A stretch of DNA of 32,810 nt, from assembly GCF_913773725.1 (NCBI RefSeq), contig NZ_CAJYGK010000135.1, positions 1-32,810 of the forward strand, given 5' to 3'. A model generated the notes under the pieces. The model was not told the DNA's origin. It did not search any database and worked only from the letters and a program-made list of their open reading frames with translations. Both the position numbers and the translations under genes were made by a program. The number at the start of each line of letters is the position of its first letter. Position 1 is the stretch's first letter. Positions 1-8,183 of this stretch are shown piece by piece. Source of the DNA: an uncultured Aquabacterium sp. (lineage in GTDB: Bacteria; Pseudomonadota; Gammaproteobacteria; Burkholderiales; Burkholderiaceae_C).

Positions 1-1231
1 TCACCCGCCCGCCATGCATGCGCGCGATCTGGTCGGCCAGCGTCAGCCCCAGCCCCAGGATGCTCCCGCCCTGCCCGGACGCCAGCGCGTCATTGAGCTC
101 AGACAGGCGCTGAGGGTCGATGCCCTCACCGTCGTCGGTCAGGGTCAGGAACACGCCCGATGGCCCCTGGTGCATGGCCACTTCCACCCGGCTCGCACCG
201 TGTCGGGCGGCGTTGTCCAGCAGGTTCATCAATGCCGCCGACAGCAGATCGGGGTCGGCGTCCAGGCTGCCGCCCTGCGCCACGACCACTTGCACGCCCC
301 GCACGGGCAACCGGGACAGCAGGGTTCCCAGATCGACCGACTGGCGTCGCAGCTCGCCGCTGGCACGGAACAGGCTGATCAACGCCGTGACCACCGTGCG
401 CAGGCGCGCCGCCGCCTCGCGGGTCTGCGTGAGGCGCGGCTTGAGGGCCTCCGGCGCCTCACGCTGGGCCACGGCCAGTTGCGCGTCCATGCCTGCCAGC
501 GGCGTACGCAGCGCGTGCGCGGCATGGGCGGCGAACGCACGCTCGTGCGCCACCCGCGCGGCCAGCCGCTCACCCAGGGCCACCACGGCACGGGACACCG
601 GCACCAGCTCGGCACGCTCGGCAGCAGGCAGGCCACTGGCCCCGCCCGGATCCAACGGGTTGTACTGCGCCACGGCCGTCGACAGGGACTGCAAGGGCAT
701 CAACTCGCGCTGCAGGCGCCGGTTCAGCCAGAGGACCAGCAGCAGCCCCACCGCCAGCGCCAGCCCCAGCGTGCCCGCCACGGTGGCCCACTGGGTGTGC
801 CGTCGATGGCGCTCCGGCTGGGCGACCAGAAGCCGCCCATCCCCCTGGGGGAACGGCAGGGTGTAGACCCGCCACACGCCCTCATCCGAAAAGCCCCGAT
901 CGGGTCGCCCGCTCACGGGCTGGGTCGGGGCCTTGTGCGATCGCAGCTGCACCTGACCATCCGGGCCCACCCGCTGCCAGATCAGTTCCTCGTCATGGGG
1001 CGGCGCGGGCAACATGCCACCGGTCGCGGCCACGTCTTGCCCGGCCACCTGCACCAGGCCGTACAGGATCTCGGCAGACTCCTGCAGACCCTGATCCAGC
1101 AAGCCGTCCAGCGCGCGGTGCAGCACCCCACCCACGGCCAGCGACATCAGCACGCCCCACATCAGGGAAAGCAGCAGCACCACGCGAGACAAGCGGGTCC
1201 GCATGGACGGCAGCACCGGGGACGCGGTCAT
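1..1231 (-). CDS. Sensor histidine kinase, cut by the left edge
   Basis: This is an inner-membrane two-component sensor kinase. I translated it by hand: 410 codons lie in the window and the reading frame stays open past base 1, so only the extreme C-terminus is missing. It begins with ATG at 1231, overlapping the regulator stop by four bases (ATGA), which implies translational coupling. Two hydrophobic segments (about residues 15-37 and 148-170) flank a periplasmic domain of about 110 residues that I do not recognise. The cytoplasmic part has a short HAMP-like linker, an H-box HALRTPL with phospho-acceptor H239, an N-box LLDNAARHG (N340), a G1 box DDGEGID (366-372) and a G2 box GLGL (393-396). 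The usual acidic residue after the histidine (HELRTP) is alanine. Position next to an OmpR-type regulator and divergent from a metal RND operon suggests it senses envelope metal; that is inference. Confidence 0.93.
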   Translation of the reverse strand, partial: MTASPVLPSMRTRLSRVVLLLSLMWGVLMSLAVGGVLHRALDGLLDQGLQESAEILYGLVQVAGQDVAATGGMLPAPPHDEELIWQRVGPDGQVQLRSHKAPTQPVSGRPDRGFSDEGVWRVYTLPFPQGDGRLLVAQPERHRRHTQWATVAGTLGLALAVGLLLVLWLNRRLQRELMPLQSLSTAVAQYNPLDPGGASGLPAAERAELVPVSRAVVALGERLAARVAHERAFAAHAAHALRTPLAGMDAQLAVAQREAPEALKPRLTQTREAAARLRTVVTALISLFRASGELRRQSVDLGTLLSRLPVRGVQVVVAQGGSLDADPDLLSAALMNLLDNAARHGASRVEVAMHQGPSGVFLTLTDDGEGIDPQRLSELNDALASGQGGSILGLGLTLADQIARMHGGRV

Positions 1232-1905
1232 GCGGCACTCCCGGCCACCAGGCGGTATCCCATGCCGCGCACGGTCTCGATCCGTTCCCGTCCGAGCTTG
1301 CGCCGCAGGTTGCCGATGTAGACCTCCAGCACATTGCTCTGCACGTCGTGCTCCGCACCGAGGATCAGTGCCTCCAGATCCGACTTGGAAACCAGACGGC
1401 CGGACCGGGCGGCCAGCGCCTCGAGCACAGCCCATTCCCGTGCGGTCAGGTCCACGCGCTGGCGGCCCTCCCCCTGGTGCCGCCATGCTGCGCAGGCCGC
1501 CAGGTCGATGTCCACATCGCCCAGATGCAGGACCCCGGTCGGGGCACCCACCCGCCGGCGCCGCACGGCGTGCAAGCGGGCCACGAGTTCTTCCGGATCG
1601 AAGGGCTTGATCAGGTAATCGTCCGCGCCCGAATCCAATCCCTCGAGCCGGTCCTTCAACAGGTCACGTGCGGTCAGCATGAGCATGGGGCGGTCGTCCC
1701 CCTCGCGGCGCAGTCGGCGAACCAGGTCCAGGCCGGACCCATCCGGCAGTTGCCAATCGACAAGCAGCGCGTCATAGGGTTCATTCAGCAAGGCGCGCGC
1801 ATCGAGCAGGCGCACGGCCCAATCAACGTGGTGGCCCTCTGCGCGCAGGAAGTCTCGCAGGCCTTCTCCCAAGATGGCATCGTCTTCGATCAGCAACAGG
1901 CGCAT
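1228..1905 (-). CDS. OmpR/PhoB-family response regulator
   Basis: DNA-binding response regulator of 225 residues. The receiver domain has the acidic pocket D8-D9, phospho-acceptor D50 (LLVDWQLPDG), T78 and K100 (YLIKPF). The second half is an OmpR-type winged helix, with DLTAREWAVLEALA near its start and a C-terminal ETVRGMGYRLV wing. I chose the ATG at 1905 because the receiver fold starts immediately there and GGAG lies about seven bases upstream; an in-frame ATG at 1962 would add 19 residues with no family similarity. It is the first gene of a two-gene operon with the kinase. The intergenic space to the divergent efflux operon is only about 100 bases, so it probably controls both directions. 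The family (CzcR, CusR, CopR, IrlR) commonly regulates metal efflux; the actual inducer cannot be read from sequence. Confidence 0.93.
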   Translation of the reverse strand: MRLLLIEDDAILGEGLRDFLRAEGHHVDWAVRLLDARALLNEPYDALLVDWQLPDGSGLDLVRRLRREGDDRPMLMLTARDLLKDRLEGLDSGADDYLIKPFDPEELVARLHAVRRRRVGAPTGVLHLGDVDIDLAACAAWRHQGEGRQRVDLTAREWAVLEALAARSGRLVSKSDLEALILGAEHDVQSNVLEVYIGNLRRKLGRERIETVRGMGYRLVAGSAA

Positions 1906-1980
1906 GGTTGTTCTCCGCAAGGGCATGCCCGCGGCACCCACCCTGAACGCGGACCATATCATCGGCTCAGGGCTCGGTGC

Positions 1981-2001
1981 TTCAGCCTCGATTCAGGCTG
2001 A
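1981..2001. promoter_or_regulatory. Candidate operator repeat upstream of the efflux operon
   Basis: Two TTCAG pentamers (1981-1985 and 1992-1996) are spaced exactly 11 bases start to start, the helical spacing typical of OmpR-family tandem half-sites. The same stretch also holds a 7-base inverted repeat, TCAGCCT (1982-1988) and AGGCTGA (1995-2001). It lies just before the adaptor start, between the divergent regulator and the efflux genes. Assignment as a binding site is inference. Confidence 0.3.
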
Positions 2002-2007
2002 CCAGGC

Positions 2008-3111
2008 ATGCTCGGCGACATGATTGCCCGCCCTGCCCGGCCTCTGCGCCACCTCCTCGCCACCAGCCTGATCGGACTGGCCTGTTCCTCCTGGGCCGGC
2101 CCCACGACGCCGCCTGTGTCCGCCGAACAGCGTCAACGATTGGGCATCGTGGTGACGCCGGTGGAAGCCGTGAACGGCGCCTGGCAGAGCTATCCGGCGG
2201 AAATCGTGGTGCCTCCTGCCCAGGAGCGGGTGGTGGCGGCCCCCGTGGCCGGTCTGGTCGAAGCCCTGGCCGTGGGGGTGGGCGACAGCGTCCGCGCGGG
2301 GCAGTGGTTGGTCAGGCTGCGCAGCGGGCAGACCCAGGAATTGCGTCGCGACGTGCTGCAAAGCGGCAGCCAGCTGAGCCTGGCCCGCAGCCAGCTGGCC
2401 CGCGACGAAGCGCTGTTCAAGGAAGGCCTGATTCCGCAGGCTCGGCTGGATGCGGCCCGAGCCCAGGCGCAGCAGGCACAGGCCCTGGCCGATGAGCGCC
2501 GCTCCGCCCTTCAGGCCACGACAGCCCGTGCGGTGGTGGGCGCGGATGGCATGCTGTCCCTCAGCGCCCCCATCACGGGTCAGATCCTGGAGCAGCTGGT
2601 GCAGGTCGGCCAGCGGGTGGAGGCGATGACCCCGCTCTACCGGCTGGCAAGCCTCAAGCCGCTCTGGGTCAACCTGCAGGTGCCCTCACGGGAGACCGCG
2701 TCGATCCGAGCGGGAGACAAGGTGGTGCTGCCCGCCCCCACGCCCGGCGATCACGACACCCCGGCCCGGGTCGTGGCCGTGAGCCCGGTGGTGGACGCGC
2801 GCAGCCAGTCGCGCACCGTCCGCGCGCAACTGGACGACAGCGCAAGGGGTTGGCAGCCAGGCCAACTGGTGGAGGCCCGGCTCCAACGGCAGGCGGCGGC
2901 CAGCGGCACACGCGTGCCGGCCGATGCCGTCATGCCGACAGCCGGAAACGGTCATCAGGTGTTCGTGGCCCGTCCCGCCGGCCGCTTCGAATTGCTGGAT
3001 GTGCAGTTGCGCGCGCGAGAAGGAAGCACCGTCACCCTCGAAGCCCTGCCCACTGGCACCCAGGTGGTCAGCCGCGGCACCGCGGCGCTCAAAGCCATGC
3101 TGCCACGCTGA
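2008..3111 (+). CDS. RND efflux periplasmic adaptor (CzcB/CusB-like)
   Basis: Membrane-fusion (adaptor) subunit of a tripartite heavy-metal efflux pump, 367 residues; it would link the inner-membrane pump to the outer-membrane channel. A hydrophobic signal segment (about residues 15-30, ending SSWAG) exports it. Next come a biotinyl-lipoyl half-motif (PVAGLVEALAVGVGDSVRAG), an Ala/Gln/Arg-rich helical hairpin of about 70 residues, the second lipoyl half (SAPITGQILEQLVQVGQRV), beta-barrel segments and a membrane-proximal domain. No Met- or His-rich metal-binding N-terminus is visible, unlike some CusB and CzcB proteins. The start is uncertain: ATG 2008 or ATG 2020 (MIARPARPLR) are both possible and neither has a strong Shine-Dalgarno. 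The gene is followed nine bases later by the pump, with which it must be co-transcribed. Confidence 0.9.
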   Translation: MLGDMIARPARPLRHLLATSLIGLACSSWAGPTTPPVSAEQRQRLGIVVTPVEAVNGAWQSYPAEIVVPPAQERVVAAPVAGLVEALAVGVGDSVRAGQWLVRLRSGQTQELRRDVLQSGSQLSLARSQLARDEALFKEGLIPQARLDAARAQAQQAQALADERRSALQATTARAVVGADGMLSLSAPITGQILEQLVQVGQRVEAMTPLYRLASLKPLWVNLQVPSRETASIRAGDKVVLPAPTPGDHDTPARVVAVSPVVDARSQSRTVRAQLDDSARGWQPGQLVEARLQRQAAASGTRVPADAVMPTAGNGHQVFVARPAGRFELLDVQLRAREGSTVTLEALPTGTQVVSRGTAALKAMLPR

Positions 3112-3120
3112 GGACGGCCC

Positions 3121-6100
3121 ATGTTCGATCGCCTGATCACCGGTGCGCTGTCGCAGCGCGCCCTCGTGCTGCTGCTGGTGCTCCTGCTCGCCGCGGCCGG
3201 CGTCATCGCCTGGCAGAAGCTGCCGATCGATGCCTTCCCCGACGTGTCGGGAACCCAGGTCAAGGTCATCCTCAAGGCGCCAGGCATGACGCCGGAAGAG
3301 GTCGAGACCCGCATCACCGCCCCCGTGGAACAGGAACTGCTCGGCATCCCCCATCAGAAGATGCTGCGCTCGACGTCGAAGTACGCCCTGGCCGACATCA
3401 CGCTCGACTTCGAAGACGGCACCGACATCTACTGGGCCCGCCAGCAGGTCAGCGAGCGGCTGGCCGGAGTCACGGAGGCGCTCCCCGCCGGCACGTCGGG
3501 CGGACTCGCCCCCATCACGACGCCCCTGGGTGAGGTGTTCATGTTCACCGTGGAGGGCCCCCAATCCCTCGCCGAGCGCCGCCGGGTGCTGGACTGGGTG
3601 ATCCGCCCGGCACTCCGTACCCTGCCGGGCGTCGCCGACGTGAACAGCCTGGGCGGCCGCGTGGAGACCTTCGAGATCGCCCCCGATCCGGTTGCCCTGC
3701 AGGGTCAGGGCGTGAGCCTGGACGACGTGGAACAGGCCCTGCGACGCCAGAACAGCAACGACGGCGCGGGCCGACTGCAGGCCGGTGAAGAGGCCTTGAT
3801 CGTGCGGGCGGAGGGCGCCATCCGCACCCTTGACGACGTGCGCCACACGGTGGTGAAACGGCACGACAACGGCCGGATTACGCGAGTCGGCGACGTGGCC
3901 GAGGTCCGCCGAGGCGACCTCACACGCTACGGCGCGGTGACACGCAACGGTCGCGACGAAACCGTGGAAGGCCTGGTGCTGTCTCTGCGGGGGGCCAACG
4001 CCCGCGATCTGGTTCACACGGTCTCGGAGGAGCTGGACCGGCTGGCCCCGACCCTGCCATCCGGCATGAAGGTGGTGCCCTTCTACAACCGCGGTGCGCT
4101 GGTCGACCGGGCCGTCTACACGGTGGGCAAGGCGCTGCTCGAAGCCGTGGTGCTCGTGCTGGCCCTGTTGCTCGCTTTCCTGGGCAACCTGCGGGCGGCC
4201 ATCGTGGTGGCGGTGATGCTGCCGCTGTCTGCGCTGGGCACGTTCGTGTTGATGCGCTGGTATGGGCTGTCGGCCAACCTCATGAGCCTGGGCGGGCTGG
4301 CCATCGCCATCGGCATGCTGGTGGACGGCGCCGTCGTGGTGGTGGAGAACATCGAGAGCCGGTTGGCGCATGGCGACGCCCGCCGCGAGCCGCTGCGGCA
4401 GGTCGTGCTGCAGGCGGCGCGCGAGGTGGCGATGCCCGTCGCCTCCGGCATCGCCATCATCCTCATCGTGTTCCTGCCCCTGCTCACGTTGGAAGGACTG
4501 GAGGGCAAGCTGTTCGGGCCGGTGGCGCTCACCATCGTGTTCGCGCTGTCGGTCTCGCTGCTGCTGTCGCTGACGCTGGTGCCCGTGCTGGCCTCCTGGC
4601 TGCTCAAGCCGGGCGACCACGGCACGCCCTGGCTCATGCGTCACCTCGATCGACTGTACGAGCGCGTGCTTCGACATGCCTTCGCAGCGCCTCGCCGCGT
4701 CATGGGCGGAGCCGTGCTTGCACTGATCGGGACCGCCGTGCTGTTCACTCAGATCGGCAAGACCTTCATGCCCGTTCTGGACGAGGGTGACGTCATCATG
4801 CAGTTGGAGAAACTGCCCTCCATCGGTCTCGATGCCACCACCGCCATGGACCTGAGCGTGCAGAAGGCGCTGCTGGATCGCATTCCCGAGATCGAGGCGA
4901 CGGTGGCGCGCAGCGGCTCCGACGAGCTGGGGCTCGACCCCATGGGACTCAACCAGACCGACACCTTCATGGTGCTCAAGCCCCGGGAGAACTGGCGGCA
5001 GCCAGACAAGGACGCCTTGATCGAGGACATGCGCCAGGTCATGCTGGACTTTCCCGGCGTGGACATCACCTTCACGCAGCCCATCGACATGCGGGTCTCC
5101 GAGATGCTCACGGGCGTGCGGGGTGACGTCGCCATCAAGATCTACGGCACCGACCTGGCTCAACTCAATGCACTGGCGAGCCGCACGGAGGCCCTGATTG
5201 CGGGCATCCCCGGCGCCACCGACACCTTCACGCTCCGCAACGATGGCGTGCAGTACCTGCAGGTCCGTGTCGATCGGCAGGCCGCAGGCCGTCTGGGCCT
5301 CGACAGCCAGGCCGTGCAAGCCGACCTGCGCCGATGGGTCGAGGGACAGTCGGTGGGCATCGTGCACGAACCCGGCCGGCGCGTCCCGCTCGTCATCCGG
5401 GGTGACGTCGCGCTGCGCGACGACCCCGAGGCCTTCGCGGCGCTGCGCGTCGTGACGCCGGACGGACAGCCGGTCCCCCTGCAGAGCGTGGCCACCCTCA
5501 CGCGAACCGACGGCCCCGTGAAGGTCGACCGCGAGCAAGGGCAGCGCTACGTGGTCATACAGACCAACGTGCATGGACGCGATCTCGTCGGATTCGTCGA
5601 AGAGGCGCAGGCCCGGGTGCGTGCGGAACTGCCCCTGCCCCAGGGCTATCGCATCACGTGGGGCGGGCAGTTCGAGAACCAGCAACGCGCCGCGCAAAGA
5701 CTGGCCCTCGTGGTCCCCGTCGCGCTGGGCCTGATCTTCTTCCTGCTGTTCCTGACGTTCGGCTCGGTGCGCCAGGCGGCCCTGGTGTTGGGCAACATCC
5801 CCCTGGCGTTGATCGGTGGTGTGCTGGGTCTGGCGCTGGCGGGGGAGTACCTCTCGGTGCCGGCCTCGGTGGGGTTCATCGCCCTGCTCGGCATCGCCGT
5901 CCTCAACGGCGTGGTGATGGTGAGCTATTTCAACCAGCTCATCGCCACCGGCCTGCCCCCCCGGGAAGCGGTGTGGGAAGGGGCTCGCCGCCGTCTTCGC
6001 CCGGTCCTGATGACCGCGGCCATCTGTGCAGGCGGCCTCTTGCCCATGCTGTTTGCCACTGGCCCTGGCAGCGAGATCCAGCGTCCGCTGGCCGTGGTGG

Positions 6101-6201
6101 TGATCGGCGGGCTGCTCAGCTCCACCGCCCTCACCCTGATCCTGCTGCCCCTCCTGTACGAGCGCCACGGCCTTCCTGAAACCAACCCAGCCCACACGTG
6201 A
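3121..6201 (+). CDS. Heavy-metal efflux RND pump (CzcA/CusA family)
   Basis: Proton-driven inner-membrane RND transporter of 1026 residues, the normal length for the HME-RND family. It has the expected N-terminal helix, two large periplasmic domains and twelve membrane segments. Family hallmarks are the early stretch KLPIDAFPDVSGTQVKV, the porter motif DPMGLNQTDTFMVLKPRENW, and FTQPIDMRVSEMLTGVRGD. The TM4 proton-relay signature reads GLAIAIGMLVDGAVVVVEN, giving D402 and E409, which match CzcA D408 and E415. The extra aspartate of Zn/Co/Cd pumps (the DFG aspartate, CzcA D402) is alanine here (A396). The substrate is therefore not safely Zn/Co/Cd and is left open. The gene sits between adaptor and outer-membrane factor; its stop overlaps the GTG or lies just before the ATG of the next gene. 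Confidence 0.96.
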   Translation: MFDRLITGALSQRALVLLLVLLLAAAGVIAWQKLPIDAFPDVSGTQVKVILKAPGMTPEEVETRITAPVEQELLGIPHQKMLRSTSKYALADITLDFEDGTDIYWARQQVSERLAGVTEALPAGTSGGLAPITTPLGEVFMFTVEGPQSLAERRRVLDWVIRPALRTLPGVADVNSLGGRVETFEIAPDPVALQGQGVSLDDVEQALRRQNSNDGAGRLQAGEEALIVRAEGAIRTLDDVRHTVVKRHDNGRITRVGDVAEVRRGDLTRYGAVTRNGRDETVEGLVLSLRGANARDLVHTVSEELDRLAPTLPSGMKVVPFYNRGALVDRAVYTVGKALLEAVVLVLALLLAFLGNLRAAIVVAVMLPLSALGTFVLMRWYGLSANLMSLGGLAIAIGMLVDGAVVVVENIESRLAHGDARREPLRQVVLQAAREVAMPVASGIAIILIVFLPLLTLEGLEGKLFGPVALTIVFALSVSLLLSLTLVPVLASWLLKPGDHGTPWLMRHLDRLYERVLRHAFAAPRRVMGGAVLALIGTAVLFTQIGKTFMPVLDEGDVIMQLEKLPSIGLDATTAMDLSVQKALLDRIPEIEATVARSGSDELGLDPMGLNQTDTFMVLKPRENWRQPDKDALIEDMRQVMLDFPGVDITFTQPIDMRVSEMLTGVRGDVAIKIYGTDLAQLNALASRTEALIAGIPGATDTFTLRNDGVQYLQVRVDRQAAGRLGLDSQAVQADLRRWVEGQSVGIVHEPGRRVPLVIRGDVALRDDPEAFAALRVVTPDGQPVPLQSVATLTRTDGPVKVDREQGQRYVVIQTNVHGRDLVGFVEEAQARVRAELPLPQGYRITWGGQFENQQRAAQRLALVVPVALGLIFFLLFLTFGSVRQAALVLGNIPLALIGGVLGLALAGEYLSVPASVGFIALLGIAVLNGVVMVSYFNQLIATGLPPREAVWEGARRRLRPVLMTAAICAGGLLPMLFATGPGSEIQRPLAVVVIGGLLSSTALTLILLPLLYERHGLPETNPAHT

Positions 6202-7520
6202 CCATGCGCTGCCCCGCCCGCCGCCCTCTGTTCCCGGCGCCCCGTCTGCGGACGGCGCTGGCCTGTCTGCTTGCGCTGGGTCCGGTCTTCGTCACCGGCA
6301 CTCTTCGGGCCGCCGAGCCCCTTCCGCCTGACACCGTGGTCCAGCCCCTGCTGGCCGACCATCCTCAGTGGCAAAGCCTGCTGGCACAACGCGAGGCCGA
6401 GCGCGCCCAGGCCCGCCAGATCGCCCTGGGCGACAGCGAGTGGAGCGTGGAACTGGCGGCCGGCCAACGCCGCTACCGCGGCCCGTCCGCGGGCGAACCA
6501 GGCACACGGGAGTGGCGGACCGGCCTGAGCCGGCCCTGGCGACTGCCCGCTCAGCAGGCAGCGGACCAGGCCACATCCCAGGCCTGGCAGCAATTGGGTG
6601 ATGTGCAGCTCCACGCCGGCTGGCACGGTCTGCTGGTCCAGCTGCTGGAGCAGCACACCGAGTGGCTGCTGGCTCGCCGCCAGGCCGACATCTGGTCAGC
6701 TCAACAAGACACCGCCGAGATACAGCGGGAAAGTGCGCGCAAGCGCGTCATGCTGGGCGACGCGGCTCGGATCGACCTCGTGCAGGCCGAGGCGGCCCAC
6801 GCTCAGGCTCTGGCCCAGGCCGCTGCAGCGAAGCAGCGCGTTGCTGCCATCGAGCGGCAGCTCCTGGCGCGCTTTGCGCGCTGGCCCGTTGCCGCGCTGC
6901 CCTCGGCCTCCGACAGCTGGCTGGGCGCGCAGGCCGCACTGGCCACCGTGCCCGAACGCCTGGACGCAGAAGCCCGCGCCGCACTGGCCCAGGCCCTGCC
7001 CTCACTGCAGGCCGCTGCCGCACGGCTCGCCTTGAGCGCACAGCAGGCACGACAGGCGGACGCGGCCCGCATCGCCCCGCCCACCGTCGGGGTGGCCGTG
7101 ACCCAGGACCGCAGTGGCGCCGAACAGGCCCTGCTGCTGCAGCTGAACTGGCCACTGGGAGGCGCCTACCGCGCCGAAGCCGCACGGGCACAGCAAGCCC
7201 GGTATCAGGCAGCCAGCGCAGAGCAGGTCGCCGTGGAGGCCCAGGCTGAAGCCGCTCTGGTCCAGCGGTGGCAGGACACCCGCGACGCCATGGCCCGCTG
7301 GGCCTTCCAGCGCGACGCACAAACGCGACTCGAAGAAGCTGCGCAGGCCCTCGACAAGGGCTACCGCATGGGCGAAGGACAACTCGATCAGGTGCTTCAG
7401 GCCCGCCGTCTTGCCCGGGAGCAGGCCCTGCAGGCCGCGCAATCCGAGGCCGAGGCGTGGCTGGCGCTGTGGCGGTGGCAGCTCGACAGCGGGGCGCGCT
7501 GGACCGCTCCCCAGCCGTGA
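6198..7520 (+). CDS. Outer-membrane efflux factor (CzcC/TolC family)
   Basis: Outer-membrane channel component of the tripartite pump, about 440 residues. An Arg-containing signal peptide ends near TLRAAEP, and there is no lipobox cysteine, so it looks like a signal-peptidase-I substrate rather than a lipoprotein. The body is made of long Ala/Gln/Arg/Glu-rich amphipathic helices in two repeats, as in TolC-type proteins. Examples are DAARIDLVQAEAAHAQALAQ in the first half and GYRMGEGQLDQVLQARRLA near the end, both typical hairpin helices. The start may be GTG 6198, overlapping the pump stop by four bases, or ATG 6204; the ATG seems more likely. Third gene of the efflux operon; it ends 16 bases before the convergent rraA-like gene, and no hairpin terminator is visible there. 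Confidence 0.9.
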   Translation: MTMRCPARRPLFPAPRLRTALACLLALGPVFVTGTLRAAEPLPPDTVVQPLLADHPQWQSLLAQREAERAQARQIALGDSEWSVELAAGQRRYRGPSAGEPGTREWRTGLSRPWRLPAQQAADQATSQAWQQLGDVQLHAGWHGLLVQLLEQHTEWLLARRQADIWSAQQDTAEIQRESARKRVMLGDAARIDLVQAEAAHAQALAQAAAAKQRVAAIERQLLARFARWPVAALPSASDSWLGAQAALATVPERLDAEARAALAQALPSLQAAAARLALSAQQARQADAARIAPPTVGVAVTQDRSGAEQALLLQLNWPLGGAYRAEAARAQQARYQAASAEQVAVEAQAEAALVQRWQDTRDAMARWAFQRDAQTRLEEAAQALDKGYRMGEGQLDQVLQARRLAREQALQAAQSEAEAWLALWRWQLDSGARWTAPQP

Positions 7521-7536
7521 GCGTGCCGCCGATCGA

Positions 7537-8034
7537 TCAGGCTTTCGGCTTGTCCATCACGACGATGCCATCCTCGTCGGCATACAGCCAGTCGCCCGGG
7601 CGAATCCACACCCCTTCGATCTGGACGGCCACGTCGGTCTGGCCCTCGTTGCGCTTCTCGGTCGGCAACGGCATCAGGGCGAGCGCGCGGATCCCGACGT
7701 CGCACGCCGCCAGCTCGGCCGAGTCACGCACGCAGCCATAGACCACCACGCCGGCCCAGCCGTTGCGGGCGGCCGCCTTGCCGAGGTTGCCGCCCACCAG
7801 CGCACGGCGCAGCGAGCCGCCGCCGTCGACCACCAGCACGCGGCCCTGCCCCGGTGAGTCGACCGCCGCCTTCACCAGCGTGTTGTCCTCGAAGCACTTC
7901 ACCGTGCTGACCGGACCGGCAAACTTGAGGCGACCGCCGTAGTCCTTGAACAGCGGCGGCAGGACGCGGAAGGCGCCGTCGGTGTCGTTCTTGTGTTCGT
8001 CGCAGAGGTCGCAGGTCGCAAAGGTCTGGGTCAT
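7537..8034 (-). CDS. rraA: RraA-family protein (RNase E regulator / HMG-CHA aldolase family)
   Basis: 165 residues, full length for RraA. Hallmarks are [11 protein letters not shown] at the start, [47 protein letters not shown] and the C-terminal [14 protein letters not shown]. RraA binds the RNase E degradosome scaffold and lowers its activity in E. coli. The same fold includes 4-hydroxy-4-methyl-2-oxoglutarate/CHA aldolases with a G-x20-R-D motif, and that R-D pair is also present here, so an aldolase or oxaloacetate decarboxylase activity is not excluded. I chose ATG 8034, which gives the family-standard N-terminus; an in-frame upstream ATG at 8115 would add 27 unrelated residues. A plausible sigma-70 promoter lies directly upstream. 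Confidence 0.88.
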   Translation of the reverse strand: MTQTFATCDLCDEHKNDTDGAFRVLPPLFKDYGGRLKFAGPVSTVKCFEDNTLVKAAVDSPGQGRVLVVDGGGSLRRALVGGNLGKAAARNGWAGVVVYGCVRDSAELAACDVGIRALALMPLPTEKRNEGQTDVAVQIEGVWIRPGDWLYADEDGIVVMDKPKA

Positions 8035-8068
8035 GGCGGAATCCGACAAGGGTTGAAGACTGAAAATG

Positions 8069-8096
8069 ATTCTAGTGGCGCGGTGTCCTGTGCCAA
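8069..8096 (-). promoter_or_regulatory. Predicted sigma-70 promoter of the rraA-like gene
   Basis: On the minus strand TTGGCA (8096-8091, five of six matches to the -35 consensus) is followed after 16 bases by TAGAAT (8074-8069, five of six matches to -10). Transcription would begin near 8062, about 28 bases before the ATG at 8034. The match was seen by eye and is untested. Confidence 0.5.
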
Positions 8097-8183
8097 CGTG
8101 TCGCGCGCTTTGCATTCACCCTCGCGCAGGGGGCCTCAAGATGCGGGACAATCGCGGGTTGCCCTTCACACCACGCCTGCCCC

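Noticed and set aside
14-1321. 435-codon plus-strand frame at the left edge
   Set aside because: It is antisense to the sensor kinase, whose H-, N- and G-boxes are evident on the minus strand.
2686-6195. 1169-codon open frame antisense to the RND pump
   Set aside because: High-GC genes often leave the in-register antisense frame open. The translation is Gln/His/Gly/Arg-rich with no recognisable domain, and the opposite strand encodes a complete HME-RND protein.
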